A DNA stretch of 64,000 nucleotides from Symbiodinium natans (Eukaryota > Sar > Dinophyceae > Suessiales > Symbiodiniaceae), in contig CAJNDS010002424.1 of assembly GCA_905221605.1 (NCBI GenBank), forward strand, positions 598,709-662,708, given 5' to 3'. Both the position numbers and the translations under genes were made by a program. Each line of letters begins with the position of its first letter. Within the stretch, counting starts at the first letter, position 1. The notes below the pieces were generated by a model that was given only the letters and a program-made list of their open reading frames with translations, did not search any database and was not told the origin of the DNA. Shown one piece after another: positions 41,841-52,400 of the stretch.

Positions 41841-42819
41841 CGGGCGACGTCCCCAGCGACAGGGTTGTGCACGTGGGTTTGTGGAGTGGGTTTGACCATG
41901 TTTTGAAGGGACTGAGAATAGCGGGTGGGTTTGGGGTGGGTTCAGCGTGGGTTTGGGGTGGGTTTGGCTGGGTTTGACCATGCTTTGAATGGACTGGGGT
42001 GGGTTTGACCGTGTTTTGTGGACTCGGGGTGGGTTGGGCCTGTTTAGAAGGGGTGCGGGTGGGTGGGGTGGGTTTGACGGTGTTTTGAAGGTGGGATGGC
42101 TTTGGGGTGGTTTTGACCATGCTTTGACGGGGCTGGGATGGGTTTGACCATGTTTTGAAGGCGCTGAGGGTAGCTTCCGGGTGGGCTTGGGGTGGGCTTG
42201 GGCGGGTTTGACCATGCTATGAAGGGGCTGGGTTGGGTGTGACCTCTTTTGAAAGGGTTGGGGTGAGGGGGGCCTTGACTGTGTTTTGAAGAGGCTGGGA
42301 AGGGGGCTTGATTTCCACAGCAAGTGCTAGGAGACCGAGTTCCTGCCTCGGCTTAACCTGCTTAAGAACATAGCGAAGGTCACTTTCCTGCTGCGTGGTG
42401 GAGGCCCTCCACCCCCGTAGAGTCTTAACAAAACGGACCAAGGTGGCGAGCTGCCCGCGAACGGCGGAGTCGTTGTGTTCCCGAATTAAAAAACATTGTT
42501 TTGTTATTCCGGGAAACCTAGGACTCCACGGCACTCTATTGGTTAATTGCAATTTGCGAGGACTCCGCCGACTCCGCCGAGGCTTGTCACGCCGACTCCG
42601 CCAGAGCTACAGTTGGTGCCCCTCTAATCTTGATTAGCGACGCCGCGTAAGTGGGCAGGGGTAGAGGTGCGGGAAGAGCACGTGACGATTAGCTGGAAGT
42701 GTATATAGTAGAAGCAGAAGGCCGTGTGCGCGTGAGGCTTGCAGCTGTGATTCTGTGACCTCCAAATCTGGGGTCGAAAAATCTAGGCAATTCTGGCTTC
42801 GGGTGTGTGGGCCTCCCCT

Positions 42820-44107
42820 GATGTGCATCAAACACAACGGCACGGCACGAGTCTTCACGCGTGGACGCTAGGCAGGGGGCACAGAAACCTACACTGCCAT
42901 TCCGCAAGGACGCCGCTGCGGATCCTGCAGCAGTGTCATCATGACAGCTTGCACATCTTGCGCCTTCGCCTGCCTGCCGGGAGGCAAGATTATCTTGTGA
43001 GCTCGCAGTCGTTCAGGTCTCCGCTTTCGCTGTCCTGCTCAAGTTGCCAAAACGCAGCCTGATGTACCTGGCAAAAGTCACCATGTCAGATGAGTCATGG
43101 GCCCAGCTTCAATAGTGATCGTTGCATATGCGCCGTGGCAGTGTGCTGTGGCAGGGCGGCGGTCCAGAGCATCTGGAGTTTGGGAGCACAAATCCCACTT
43201 TTAAGAGCTGACAGCCGGTTCTCAGCACACGTTTGCGCTAGGACCGCTAGAAAATTGAAAGGTCCTGAGTCTTCACTGGCTCTGAGCGGAAAGTCTGGTA
43301 AGGCACATGGAGTGTCACTGTCCATGTGCATCAAACACCACGGCACAGGTTTTCACGCAGCACAAAGACCTAAACGAAAGTCTTTCTGCGGCGACAACCT
43401 TGCGGATGAAGCAAGATTTATCAGTTCACAGATGTCTGCAGAGAATGCACGCCCCCAAGTCTCCTTCGTTTTGCAATTTTTGGCCACTTTACACTACGAT
43501 ATCTGACGACAACCTGGGATCGCGTAATATGGAAGACAGCAGATGTTGCGCATGCCTCTTGCAGGATGTCTCTACCCCTAAACGCCGCCTGTAAACTCCG
43601 CCCGTAAACGCGCCCGAAGTCCGCCCATAATTACGGTCTGTCAGCCAGCCCCTAAGTTTCTGTAATGTGGCTCCTACCGGACCACCGCTGCAACACCCTG
43701 CAGCAGCAGCGCCTGTACTTCAAGTGGAAATAAATAAACATTCATTTCTCTTGTTCAAGGGCACCTTCAAGGGCAGCTCTCAGAGTTGAAAACAAGGCCA
43801 TCTGCTGCCACTAGCAGAAAACACTGCCCCCTCCTGGCAAGAATCTGGGCAGGATGCGGCGCAAGAAACAACACCCCCAAGTCTGTCTTGCAAAATCAAG
43901 GACGTGCTTCGGAGGTTGCATGTCTTTGCAATCAATGGCAGTGCCTCACCGGTCCAGCACGAAGCCCACTTACATGGAGTGTCACTGTCCACGCGCATCA
44001 AACGCCGCGGCACAGGTCTTCGCGTGGACGCCGGGCAGGGAGCACAAAGACCTCAAATCAAGTCTTTCCTCAAGGACACCCCCACGGATGAGGCAAGATT
44101 ATCTTGC
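42820..44107. repeat. Three diverged dispersed repeats at the right edge of the array
   Basis: Segments at about 42820-42930, 43309-43420 and 43977-44107 share the pattern GTGCATCAAAC/GCGCATCAAAC, CGGCACAGG(T)CTTC.CG.G, GCACA(A/G)A.ACCT and (G)ATGA.GCAAGATTAT. The first begins exactly where the satellite stops. No coding function is evident. A TAAATAAACATTCATT stretch at 43728 is the only polyadenylation-like sequence seen. Confidence 0.6.
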
Positions 44108-44959
44108 CAGGTGAGCAAGAAGCCCGTCGTGCGGTCTGTGATGATGGAGGTCAAAGACAAACCAACAAGGCGTAGGCCATCCCAGCACGTCCAGAGTTTC
44201 TTGCACAAAAGGATCAAGATCCGACTCAGACAGGGGAATCTGATCGGGTGAACTCTGCAGAGAGCATGCCAAGCGCAAGCACAACTTGTCCTCAAACAGT
44301 CGTCGCGACCATCTTTCCCGGAGCTTGGCGAGACGATCAGGGCTTGCAGCTGCAACCAGGCCGCAGTGCTGCAAACCGGCACCGTCCTCGACCCGAACAG
44401 CCGGAAGATGCCAGCAGGGGGGGGGGATGGAGACGGGTGAAGCAAACAGCGCCAATCCTGCAAGCGCATGTGGGCAACACGGCAAAGGCCATGCAGCTGC
44501 ACAAGCGCCCGCACCAGCGGCTTGTCAGCGAATCGGCCTCCAACTCGTCTTCCATGGTGACCCCTTTCAGCGTCAGGGAGCCCAGGGGGTCTGCAAAAAT
44601 GGGATTCTTAAAGAGGCATTTTAGTAAGACTTTCATCCAAAGCACTGTGCAGCGTGATCAGAGGTGCTTTGTGGGACTTCCGGTTCTGCGTAGGCCCTGG
44701 GGAAGGGTCAGAGAAGTCTCTGGGAAGTTTTCCTGTTTTTTTACATGTTCTCTGTGGGGCCCAGATTAGGGCCCTTTTTCCCTTATTGGGGTTTAGGTTT
44801 CCTTACAAAGTCCGTTCAAACCATAAATATCCGGTTAAACCAAAAAAGGGCGCCCTTTGTATTCAAATCGTTGAGAGTTGCCGCGGCGAGAAGCCATAGT
44901 GACCGGAACGCCGTGACGCAAAAACACGATACTCGGAAGTTGGCAACTCTTGGTGTGCC
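44108..44959. other. No supported gene
   Basis: No recognisable domain. Coding-like sequence of the copia element begins near its right end, and part of the gag/protease region of that element may lie here in decayed form. Confidence 0.35.
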
Positions 44960-44999
44960 ATGCGCATTTGTGCGCCCTTGAATGTGACAACGTGCGGTC

Positions 45000-45853
45000 C
45001 AGGAGGGCATCGAGAAGGCGATGGAACTGGCGGAGAACACCCCCCGCCTGGCAGAGCGGAAGGGTCCATCGGAATGGCTACGAGTCAATCACCGTGGCGA
45101 AATGGTGATAAGCACTGCGTCGCGGATCGTGGCCAAGCTGGATTTGCCACCACCCCCTTTGCCACCATTGCCGCCACCTCCAATGCCGGCACCGATCACA
45201 CCCGGGGGTGTGCCAGAGACACCGCCGCCGTGCATGCCAAGGGGACCGGCATCTTCACGGGGTCACTCCCCGCCGCGTTCGCCGAGCATGAGGAGCTGGT
45301 CTGTCGTTACCGACAGGAAGATGGACCTGGATATCTGAAGCCACGCCGGCCTGTACATCTAAAACCCCAACTGTGGTTCGACTGGAGCAAGGGGTCTTCC
45401 GCGCCTGAGAAAGAAGAAGGGTTCGCGATGGCAGGGTTGCATGAGGGTTTGCACGAGGGTGTTGAAAGTGATCCTGTGTCTGATGCTTGGTGGGTTGTTG
45501 GGGATCGTGAATTCCTGAATGAGCATGACCTGTCGAAGCTTCATGACGAACATGTCTTGCGATCACATATCCCTTATCTTGCATCCTGTGAGGACTGCAG
45601 ACGAGCCCGAGGGACAAACCCGGCGAGAAGACTTTTGCCCGAGCGTAGGCCACGGAGGGAAGTGCAAGCAGACAAGTTCTGGTACAAAGGGGTTTGCGTG
45701 TTGATCTTGGTGCTTGTTGGTTGTGGGGCTCTGGGGGCTATTCTGTGGAGACCTGACAGGGACAGCATGTGCACGGACTTTGTGCGTTGGGGTCGATCGC
45801 TTGGAATCGTAGGGTCGCAAGAGACTGTGATTACCATGCGGTCGGACGGGGAA
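45000..45853 (+). pseudogene. Ty1/copia polyprotein: N-terminal half of integrase (left of inversion)
   Basis: Upstream, a frame starting MELAENTPRLAERKGPSEWL at 45021 and running into a Pro-rich stretch looks like the preceding polyprotein. The signal moves to another frame at about 45290. That second frame carries a zinc-binding H-x4-H-x6-C-x2-C (HVLRSHIPYLASCEDC) and the integrase core: first Asp in EVQADKFWYK (D238 of the frame open from 44960) and second Asp in TMRSDGE (D296, codon 45845-45847), 58 residues apart as in retroviral-type integrases. The homology stops at GAA 45851-45853. The rest of the integrase lies on the minus strand ending at 55827. Gag and protease are not identifiable, and no LTR was found. 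Confidence 0.8.
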
Positions 45854-45855
45854 CC

Positions 45856-46017
45856 GGTGGACACATCGAGTCCCAGCATGTTGTGCCCCTTAGCCCCTGC
45901 CATTGCGAGGAACACTCGTAGGCTTTCCGCAGACGCGGTCGGTGAGGAGATCCCCAGCTGAGCCGCGGTTGGGCCCGTGCTGTAATCCCTCGCCACAATT
46001 CTGCAGCGTACAAGCTT
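45856..46017 (-). pseudogene. Ty1/copia reverse transcriptase: N-terminal fragment
   Basis: Minus-strand codons read KLVRCRIVARDYSTGPTAAQ, then SSPTASAESLRVFLAMAGAK and LGLDVST. This is the RT fingers/palm segment found just before the D-V-x-T-A-F motif in copia elements. It starts at AAGCTT 46017-46012 and stops at the inversion breakpoint (45856). It fits directly before the plus-strand fragment that begins FAKLQGEDVIVSMPEG at 55828, and directly after the minus-strand fragment ending ...KETKL at 54457. It is thus one piece of the same element. Confidence 0.8.
46012..46017. repeat. AAGCTT direct repeat (outer, left)
   Basis: Six-base repeat present at both ends of the X insertion and between its two copies. 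Removing the insertion and one AAGCTT leaves the copia RT frame intact across K-L. Confidence 0.75.
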
Positions 46018-46164
46018 ACTGTTCGCGAGCGAATTGTGTTTTATCGCTTGCTTCCAAAAATGCCCTGTGAGAAACGGTTTGCCGTTTAGTCTCTGTTTGA
46101 AGCCAAAAGTTTTCTTGATGCGTTTTGATTCCCATGCTCCACAATTGCCAGTTGCATGTTTTGC
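46018..46164 (+). repeat. X left-end repeat, copy in X1
   Basis: 147 bp, identical by eye to 53475-53621. Divergence begins after ATGTTTTGC. Confidence 0.9.
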
Positions 46165-46184
46165 CGTAGCCATTTTGGCTCAAG
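46163..46184 (+). other. Relict dinoflagellate spliced leader (DinoSL)
   Basis: GCCGTAGCC...GGCTCAAG, a complete match to the 22-nt leader that dinoflagellates trans-splice onto nuclear mRNAs (first base G, an allowed variant). It is followed directly by CACGGGCTCC. In X2 the same CACGGGCTCC is preceded by CTTGTCGTGCAG, an ordinary AG acceptor. It is not an SL RNA gene because no GT donor follows it. Confidence 0.93.
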
Positions 46185-46215
46185 CACGGGCTCCATCGGG
46201 CCGTGAAAATTTGTC
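46185..46215 (+). repeat. 31-bp shared leader, copy in X1
   Basis: Same 31 bp as 53762-53792; homology stops after AAATTTGTC. It is the putative first post-leader segment of the X transcript. Confidence 0.85.
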
Positions 46216-46479
46216 AAACGGGGGTTGAGGCTCCAAACAGGTCCTTCTTCAACAGGCCCTATCCTCCAACCTTGGCCTTAGGCCCAGTGCAAGTTGCCTG
46301 CGTGAAGCAGGCAGCGGATGGGAGCTCGCCTCCGTGGGCAAGCCGCGCTGCGTTCCCCTGTGCACTTGGGGGCCCATAGCCCCGTGAGTCCTGCCAGGAC
46401 TGCCCCCTCCTGTTTCTGTTCCGGCTTCTGCTTGGGCGTGGCTTGCCTGTTGCTTGTCATCAGCCTTTGTTAGCCTCCC

Positions 46480-46668
46480 ATGGGGTCCACCTGCGGTCGT
46501 CGTGCTCCGGAACAGCCGCTCGTTGAGCAGGATCCCCCTATACCGGCCTGTCAGCAGCTTTGCCAGCAGTGTGGTCGCAACGGGTGCATACGCTACCGTA
46601 TCAACCACAACCACCATTGGTGTGCTCACTGCGTGATTGCCTGGTACTTGGCCGTCTACGACCGATAA
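46480..46668 (+). CDS. Short Cys-rich ORF upstream of the main X1 ORF
   Basis: 62 codons (ATG 46480). The C-terminal half has ACQQLCQQCGRNGCIRY and HNHHWCAHC, enough Cys/His pairs for a small zinc-binding fold. It ends with TAA 46666-46668, and the next three bases are the ATG of the long ORF in the same frame. It could be a leader peptide, the first part of a readthrough product, or chance. Confidence 0.35.
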   Translation: MGSTCGRRAPEQPLVEQDPPIPACQQLCQQCGRNGCIRYRINHNHHWCAHCVIAWYLAVYDR

Positions 46669-48200
46669 ATGGCGTTGCCTGGCTCCGCTGCGTCTTCGGA
46701 CTTGCCCGCCCCTGCGGGTTCCGTGCCCCCTGCTGTGGCCCCTGTGTGCGTTGTTAAGCGCTTCAGGAAGAATCCCTCTGGGCAGTCTGCTTCGGTTAAA
46801 AGGGGAGGTTGTGCCAACGCCCAGGGAGATGCGCTGGTTGAGGGTGAGGCCCCCATCCGAGCTTCAGAAGCTGTGGGCTCTGAGCCTGGTGAGCCTAACT
46901 ACCAGGCTGACGGTGTCCCGAAAGGGCGTGCCAGCGCCCAGGGAGATGCTCTGGTTGAAGGTGAGTCCCCCATCCAAGCTCCAAAAGCTGTGGGCTCTGA
47001 GCCTGGTGAGCCTAGCTACCAGGCTGATGGTGTCCCGAAGGAGATGGGCAATGCTCAGTCATCACAGTCTCGTGATTCGCTACGTGGGAGTGATCCCGTT
47101 GATTTGGTGCCTGAGAAACCTGATGGCCAACCCGTGGCCCCAGTGCCTAAAGTCAGTGCACCGGTTGGCAAGGCGATCGGATCCCATGTCCAAGTGGGCC
47201 CCGCCTACATATCGCAGGCTCGTGCAACGCTACGTGGGAGTGAAGCCGAAGATTTGGTGCCCGTGAAACCTGATGGCGAAATTTTAAGTGATGGCGCGGC
47301 GCCTGGGCAAGTCGGGGTTCACCTGGGTAAGGGTGATGCTTTTGATCCCCCAGACAGACCTCTTGGACAGCCAGTCAGGTATGATGTGTCGAGCGCACAT
47401 CAACACACTCTACCCAGCTCGCCCCCTCAAGGTGTGGGAGACGCGGCACACGACCGCGTGAGTGCCTCCAAGGCTTCGTCAAGGGAGGTGACAACAAAGG
47501 CTAGGACCAAGGCCTCTCATAGGGTTGAGTCCGAACAAGCTGTCAGACTTGCGCCGCCTGAATGCGTCTCCGGGCCCAGAGTTCACCCGCAGAGTGATGT
47601 GAGCCCTGCATCAAGTATTTCGGATGCTGAAACTGTGGGCGCGCAATATTCCGAGGTGCAGTTGGGCTCCAATGAGAACCAGGTTGCCCGTGGTGGACCA
47701 GGCCACGGCCCAAGCGGACCTTGTGCCACGGGGAGGGAGGCCGGAGCCCACAACAAGGCCTCAAGCGCCAGTGAGGCCATCACAGAGCCCACTGGCAATC
47801 CCCTTGGCGGCTCTGCCAAGTACGCACAGCTGGTTATGAGCCCTCAGCTCGAGACCCCCTCAGGTGCCATCAGCGCGTTCTCCCTAGATGTGTCCAGAGC
47901 TCGAAAGCTCGATGAGCCGAATTCATCAGCCAAGGCTCCTGCTGTGTCGGAAAGTTCGGGGCGACGTGCGTCCGCCGGTGCGATGGTGGATGAGGTCAGA
48001 CCGTTCCAAAGGCGGATTTTCATGGGGCCCACAGGTGTCCGTGATGTTCCTGGAAAGGTGTCTTTGCCTGAGAAACCGAGGGTGGTTACCCCGTTGAGTT
48101 CGCGACCTGTTTTTACTGGTCCTGGCTCCATTCCCCGCAGGACTGAATGTCTCCCTACGCGTGCCGTGGCCTACCCTTCCAGCGACAGGCAGATGCCCCA
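46669..48200 (+). CDS. Long disordered N-terminal region of the X1 protein
   Basis: Open from ATG 46669 for more than 500 meaningful codons, rich in Ser, Pro, Gly, Ala and Glu. It contains two tandem copies of about 40 residues (QGDALVEGE[AS]PI...AVGSEPGEP.YQADGVPK) and a second duplicated motif (LRGSDPVDLVPEKPDG and LRGSEAEDLVPVKPDG). No catalytic domain. Between about 48147 and 48200 the coding character passes to a second frame, which continues into the zinc finger and kinase-like region, so the two ORFs probably form one protein joined by an indel or small intron. A CCCCGCAG|GA near 48140 resembles an acceptor. Confidence 0.5.
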
Positions 48201-49454
48201 TTCCTGGAACGTGTGCCTGAAGCATCAACGTCCTTGCCTTCTGGTGATCGGCCAATGCCTCCACGACCTCCTAGCCCTAAGCGTAAAAAGAGGGAGCCCG
48301 AAAGTACCAGCCGATCCAGTGGCTCTGCTTCGTCGGACGAGGGCATCACGCAGGATTGTGCAGAAGCCTTTCTGGCCAGGCTTGATGCTCGTCCCACGTG
48401 TTCTGCGGGTCATCCCCTGTTCTCCTTTGGGTCTCCTGAGCCTGGATGGTGGTGCAGTGCATGCAAACGCGTGTTTACCACGCGGCGCTTGCTTTGGGGT
48501 TGTAGGGTCTGCGACTTCGACATTTGCGGAAATTGCTTGGTCGATAGTCAAGGTGGCTCCTTCCTCACTCCGGCTCCGGCTCGGAATGTTGCTCATGATG
48601 CGGTCCCTGTTGCGCCGGTTCAGGATGCCGCTCAAGAGGCAATCCCCAACAGTGCACAAGCATTGCCCTCAATGAAGCTTTTGCGTGCTTCAGGGGTTTT
48701 AACAGGCAACGACATGTTCCCGGATGACCTTCACCTGACCCTAGAAGTAAATGGTGAAAGCCTGTCAGTCTTGGGGTCGAGCAGGGTGCCTGAGCTCAAA
48801 GGGGGTTTCCGGAAAGTGTACCACCTTCGGGGTGAAGGGCCAGCTGCAAGCCTTGTTGTGAAGCTCGCTGAAAACGATGCTGACAATGTGAATGAGGTTA
48901 GGAGTGCTGCTGCGTGTCCGGCAGCCTTTACCCGCATCTTCGGCAGCGGCTCCATTTGGGTGTCCCTTGGAGCAGACGGTTTGTGCCGGGCCCATTATGT
49001 CATCACGGAACGCGTGGTCCCGTTGACTGCTTTGTTGGATGGCCCAACCCTGCCCCCTACGGCGTGCACCTCTTTGGCACTTCAATGTTGTCGGGTTGTG
49101 TTCCGGGCAACTCTTGCAGGTATCAAGTGTAGGGACCTTGGACAGAAGCAGTGGGGCCTCAAGGTCCCGCCAAACTTCAAATTCCAAGATGAGATCTCCC
49201 TGCAACAAGTGCGCGAAGGCTTAACAGGTGAAGCGTTTCACCTCGTCATCCTTGACGCCAATTGTTGCCTTCCAGTGCCCCAGGCGAGCCTCTTGGGGCC
49301 ACGCAGAATGGCCTCATTTTGGGCCCTTCAAACAAGGTTGGTGGGTGCACCCGCTAGCGAGCGACTCCAAGCGTTTATCCGCGCTCATAATTTCAATGCC
49401 CGCAGTTGTCTTTCCGCTTTGACGCGTGATCACGTTACGGGGCTTTGTTCTTGA
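48147..49454 (+). CDS. Zinc finger plus degenerate protein-kinase-like protein
   Basis: 435 codons in the second frame. Residues 44-50 (PKRKKRE) look like a nuclear localisation signal. At 85-130 is a cross-braced zinc finger of ZZ/DC1 style: C85-x3-H89, C103-x2-C106, C119-x2-C122, C127-x2-C130, with the DFDICGNC ending typical of that group. From 218 a kinase-like fold can be traced: GGFRKVYHL (glycine-loop position), VVKL (K239), NEVRSA (E250), YVITERVVPL (hinge), IKCRDLGQKQWGL (catalytic-loop Asp330) and LVILDAN (Asp370 in the DFG position). The Asn of the catalytic loop and the Gly of DFG are not conserved, so weak or no kinase activity is likely. A DinoSL lies 2 kb upstream in the same orientation. 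Confidence 0.55.
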   Translation: MSPYACRGLPFQRQADAPFLERVPEASTSLPSGDRPMPPRPPSPKRKKREPESTSRSSGSASSDEGITQDCAEAFLARLDARPTCSAGHPLFSFGSPEPGWWCSACKRVFTTRRLLWGCRVCDFDICGNCLVDSQGGSFLTPAPARNVAHDAVPVAPVQDAAQEAIPNSAQALPSMKLLRASGVLTGNDMFPDDLHLTLEVNGESLSVLGSSRVPELKGGFRKVYHLRGEGPAASLVVKLAENDADNVNEVRSAAACPAAFTRIFGSGSIWVSLGADGLCRAHYVITERVVPLTALLDGPTLPPTACTSLALQCCRVVFRATLAGIKCRDLGQKQWGLKVPPNFKFQDEISLQQVREGLTGEAFHLVILDANCCLPVPQASLLGPRRMASFWALQTRLVGAPASERLQAFIRAHNFNARSCLSALTRDHVTGLCS

Positions 49455-52400
49455 GCCGGCTTAGGTGCAACTGTGTTTTGCGCTTTCTGCGCCCCTGGAT
49501 TCGTTTGGCGCCAAGGCACTTGTCTGGAAGCGGTGCAAAGACTGCCTAGCGATGAGGATGCAGTTCGTAATGTCGGAAAAAGGGAAATGAGTGGGCGCTC
49601 ACATATGTGTTTGCGCATGTTTATGATGTCATGAGACGAGCAAATGTCTGCTCAGCCAAGGGGCTATGTGGGTCTCATGAAGCGGCACATGGTGCCTTTG
49701 TATGAGCCAAGGGGCTGTCATACAACATGGCCATGGTGCCATATGTCCGTTGCACCATGGGTGCTCGTGCAAGGATGAAGGCTCAAAGCCATGTTCATGG
49801 ACTCATGTATCATGTTAGGACTTTGCTTTGCTTTGCTTTGGGCTTTTCCCGCCATGTGAGTTCGTGTTGTTTAGTGCCATGTGGTCTGCAGACAATGCCT
49901 GAAGTGGTTTGAAGTAGCAGTGCGTGCCATGTCTGACGCACCTGAGGTGACATGTGGCATCTTGAACGACGTCTTCGATATCCACCCAGACGCCCCGCTT
50001 GTGCGGGCAATATCTTGGGCCATCGGCCAAGCATTCCAAATTACCTGCTATTCATGCAACACAAGTGGCGTGCGCCCTTGGAGCCCAGGCAAGTCTCCAG
50101 GCTGTCGTCCACCGGACACCATCCACGCCTTGCGCAACTATGCCGGTGGTCCGCATGGCGCACCAAAACCGAGACGCAAGGCCCTCTGCCTGTATGCAGG
50201 CCAAATCCACGAGGTGGTCATGCCTGGCCGTTGCGTCCATGGCCTCTAAGCAAATTGCCCACACTTTCACGTAGAACACCCTCGTTCAGTCTCCAGAGGC
50301 ATCCCTGGACAATGTGCGCCTCCATGCCAATGGGCATACCAATAAGTTCTGGGGTCGCTTACGACGTTTCCTTCGACCTTCACTCGGCTGTTCTGCCGGT
50401 CGCAAACCTTGCACTGTGGAGGGTTTGGCTGCGGCCTCTCCCTCAAGGTGAGCCATTCTACGTGGCATATTGTGTGCGCTTGCCCAGCTCCTCGTTGTCA
50501 GCTGCGAGAGTCTTCCACCCTAAAACCTGATGTGGTCCAAGTGACTGTTGGACTTTCCCTAAGTGCTCCGGTCTCGTTATCCACCGACCTGGGCTTCTGG
50601 GTGGGAGCTGCGCGTGGTCAAGCTGCGCGTGTCTGCGTGTCATACTGGTTGTGTCGACTGCTACGGGCCTGTTCCACCGTCCGGCACGATCTTGCCAGGA
50701 GGGCTCCTTGTGGGCTATGCCGCTATGCATGTTTGCCCCGAGTGGCCATGCCAATGCTAGGTAACAACACACTGCAAAACAAAATTCCTCCTGCCGCAGA
50801 GGGTGTGTGGCCTTGAGGCCTCGCCAGAGGCTCGGTTCATTGAGTGTTCGATACTCATATGATCCGGTGCGCGGCCTGAGCACGATGCGTCTTCATTGGA
50901 CCAGCTCTGTCACGTCTCATCGTCCCGGTCTCGATGTTGGTCGGGCCCGGCCTGCAACAGTTGCGCTGTGGGTGCTGCGCGTGCGCCATGGATCGAGCTA
51001 AAATTATGGTCTGCTTCACGTCTACACGTTGCTACGTTTACAATGAGTCATGCGTGGCCCTTTGCCCTGCCATGTCTCTAGGGCCGGGCCGACGTCGTCG
51101 TGTCCTCCACCGACACCATTCTCGGACAGCATCTGCCTCCTGCCCGCGCCTTGTTCGGTGTGCAGGAGTCCATTATACAGGGGGCAATGCGTTGCGCGAG
51201 CCCGCTCACTTCCAGTGACCCATGTTTCCAGCTGTCTACCGCTGTCCAACGTAGCCAGCCGGCCTTGCGCGGCAGCCGGCCTGTGCGGCAGCCGGCCTGT
51301 GCTCTAGTTCGGTTATGTGGGGTGATGTCTGGTTTTTAGTGGTTTCTGGCTGCTTCAGTGTGCCTGTTTGGGATGCCTGAGGGGTTAGCCGATGTTTGTC
51401 CGGTTTGTGTTCGCAGGGTTCCCTTGCCTTCTGGGTGCCCGAAAATCTAAGCCTGTTGTGCCTGGCTAGTGCTCCCCGGTCCTCCGGACCTGACACACGG
51501 CTTGCGCGTCGGGAGTATTGTTTGGTTTTTAGACGGTTCTACTTGTCGTTATGGGCGCCCGACCTTTGAACCTGTGGTGCCTGGGCAGTATCGGCCGGAT
51601 CCACTGACTGTCTCATGGCAGGCTCGTCCCGAGCACGTCACAGGTTGGCCCGCTGGGTCTAGTGGGTCTGACGCTTGACATGCTCTCCCTGACCCTTTAA
51701 CATGCGATTGGAGCTGTTGATTTGTGATAGGCGCTGCCAAGGCTGCCAGTTCAAACGCCTGAATTAATTTCAGCTTGAACGCCCCTCGCCCCTCTATTGC
51801 TCCTTTCCAATGGGTGCTTGGAGAGCTGGGTGCCGAGAGCACAACCCTGAAAGCGCTGATGTGTGCTGTGCCGCTACGCGGCACATTTGGGGGCTAAGTG
51901 CACTGTGCCATAAGCCTTGGTATGCTGTTGCCAGGAGTAATATTGTGTGGGTTGTGCTCGTGCCCGTTACGAGGCAACAGAATCTTACTTAGTGCTGTGT
52001 GTCTGGGGTTGCCAATTTCCGGCGTGAACTTCTGTGGGTCGTGCTCCGCCCCAGAGATTGCTGCTTTCCACCGCTTGTGACGGTCATGTCGGTCTCCCTC
52101 AAGGGTTCTGTCTTGAGTCCAATGCAACAAGCCTCCCGTGCGCCCGTGGAGGACGGAGAGCTTGAGCGGTCAGCCTAGGACTGAGCCAACTAAGTGTCCA
52201 TTCCCCTCATTGCGTCATCTCCCTGTGGCGTGTGAGATTGAGCTGAATAGTACGGTTGGCTCGCTCCCCTTCCCCTTGTGTTGGGTCGAGAACCTCCGTG
52301 CTGGGGGCCTACTGTGCGATCGAAGGGGCTTGTGAACCGATGCCTTTCAGCTGGGGAACCCACCTTGCCGGGGTGATGTCTGATTTCTCCACTTGCCAGG

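Larger units (their letters stand above)
21707..42819. repeat. 21-kb satellite array, 11 complete monomers plus 1 truncated
   Basis: Monomers begin (at GACCAA[TC]GTGGC) at 21707, 23440, 25196, 26978, 28752, 30529, 32312, 34088, 35833, 37587, 39362 and 41404. Spacing is 1733-1783 bp except for the 39362 monomer (2042 bp, carrying a 268-bp insertion). The last monomer is cut at 42819. Each monomer has a 5' segment ending near AAGATTTTGGGG, a G-rich sub-repeated block of about 450 bp, a middle segment with repeated GACTCCGCC, and a segment with GGCCCC/GGGGCC hairpins. Neighbouring copies differ mainly by small indels. The monomers at 25196 and 26978 are almost identical, implying recent homogenisation. 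Long frames on both strands recur with the repeat and are not treated as genes. Confidence 0.97.

Noticed and set aside
21707-42819. Dozens of open frames of 60-300 codons on both strands of the satellite, several repeated with identical protein sequence
   Set aside because: They recur with the monomer on both strands and in several frames at once, are Pro/Gly/Trp-biased from the GC-rich repeat, and are broken by indels between monomers. Repeat identity, not coding constraint, explains them.
21707-42819. CRISPR array
   Set aside because: The repeat unit is 1.75 kb with no short repeat/unique spacer alternation, and the DNA is eukaryotic.
46018-46173. Protein-like minus-strand extension of the RT frame through the X left end (AKHATGNCGAWESKRIKKTF...)
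   Set aside because: The same 147 bp recurs in X2, where it joins different sequence, and it lies outside the copia homology. The open frame is accidental.
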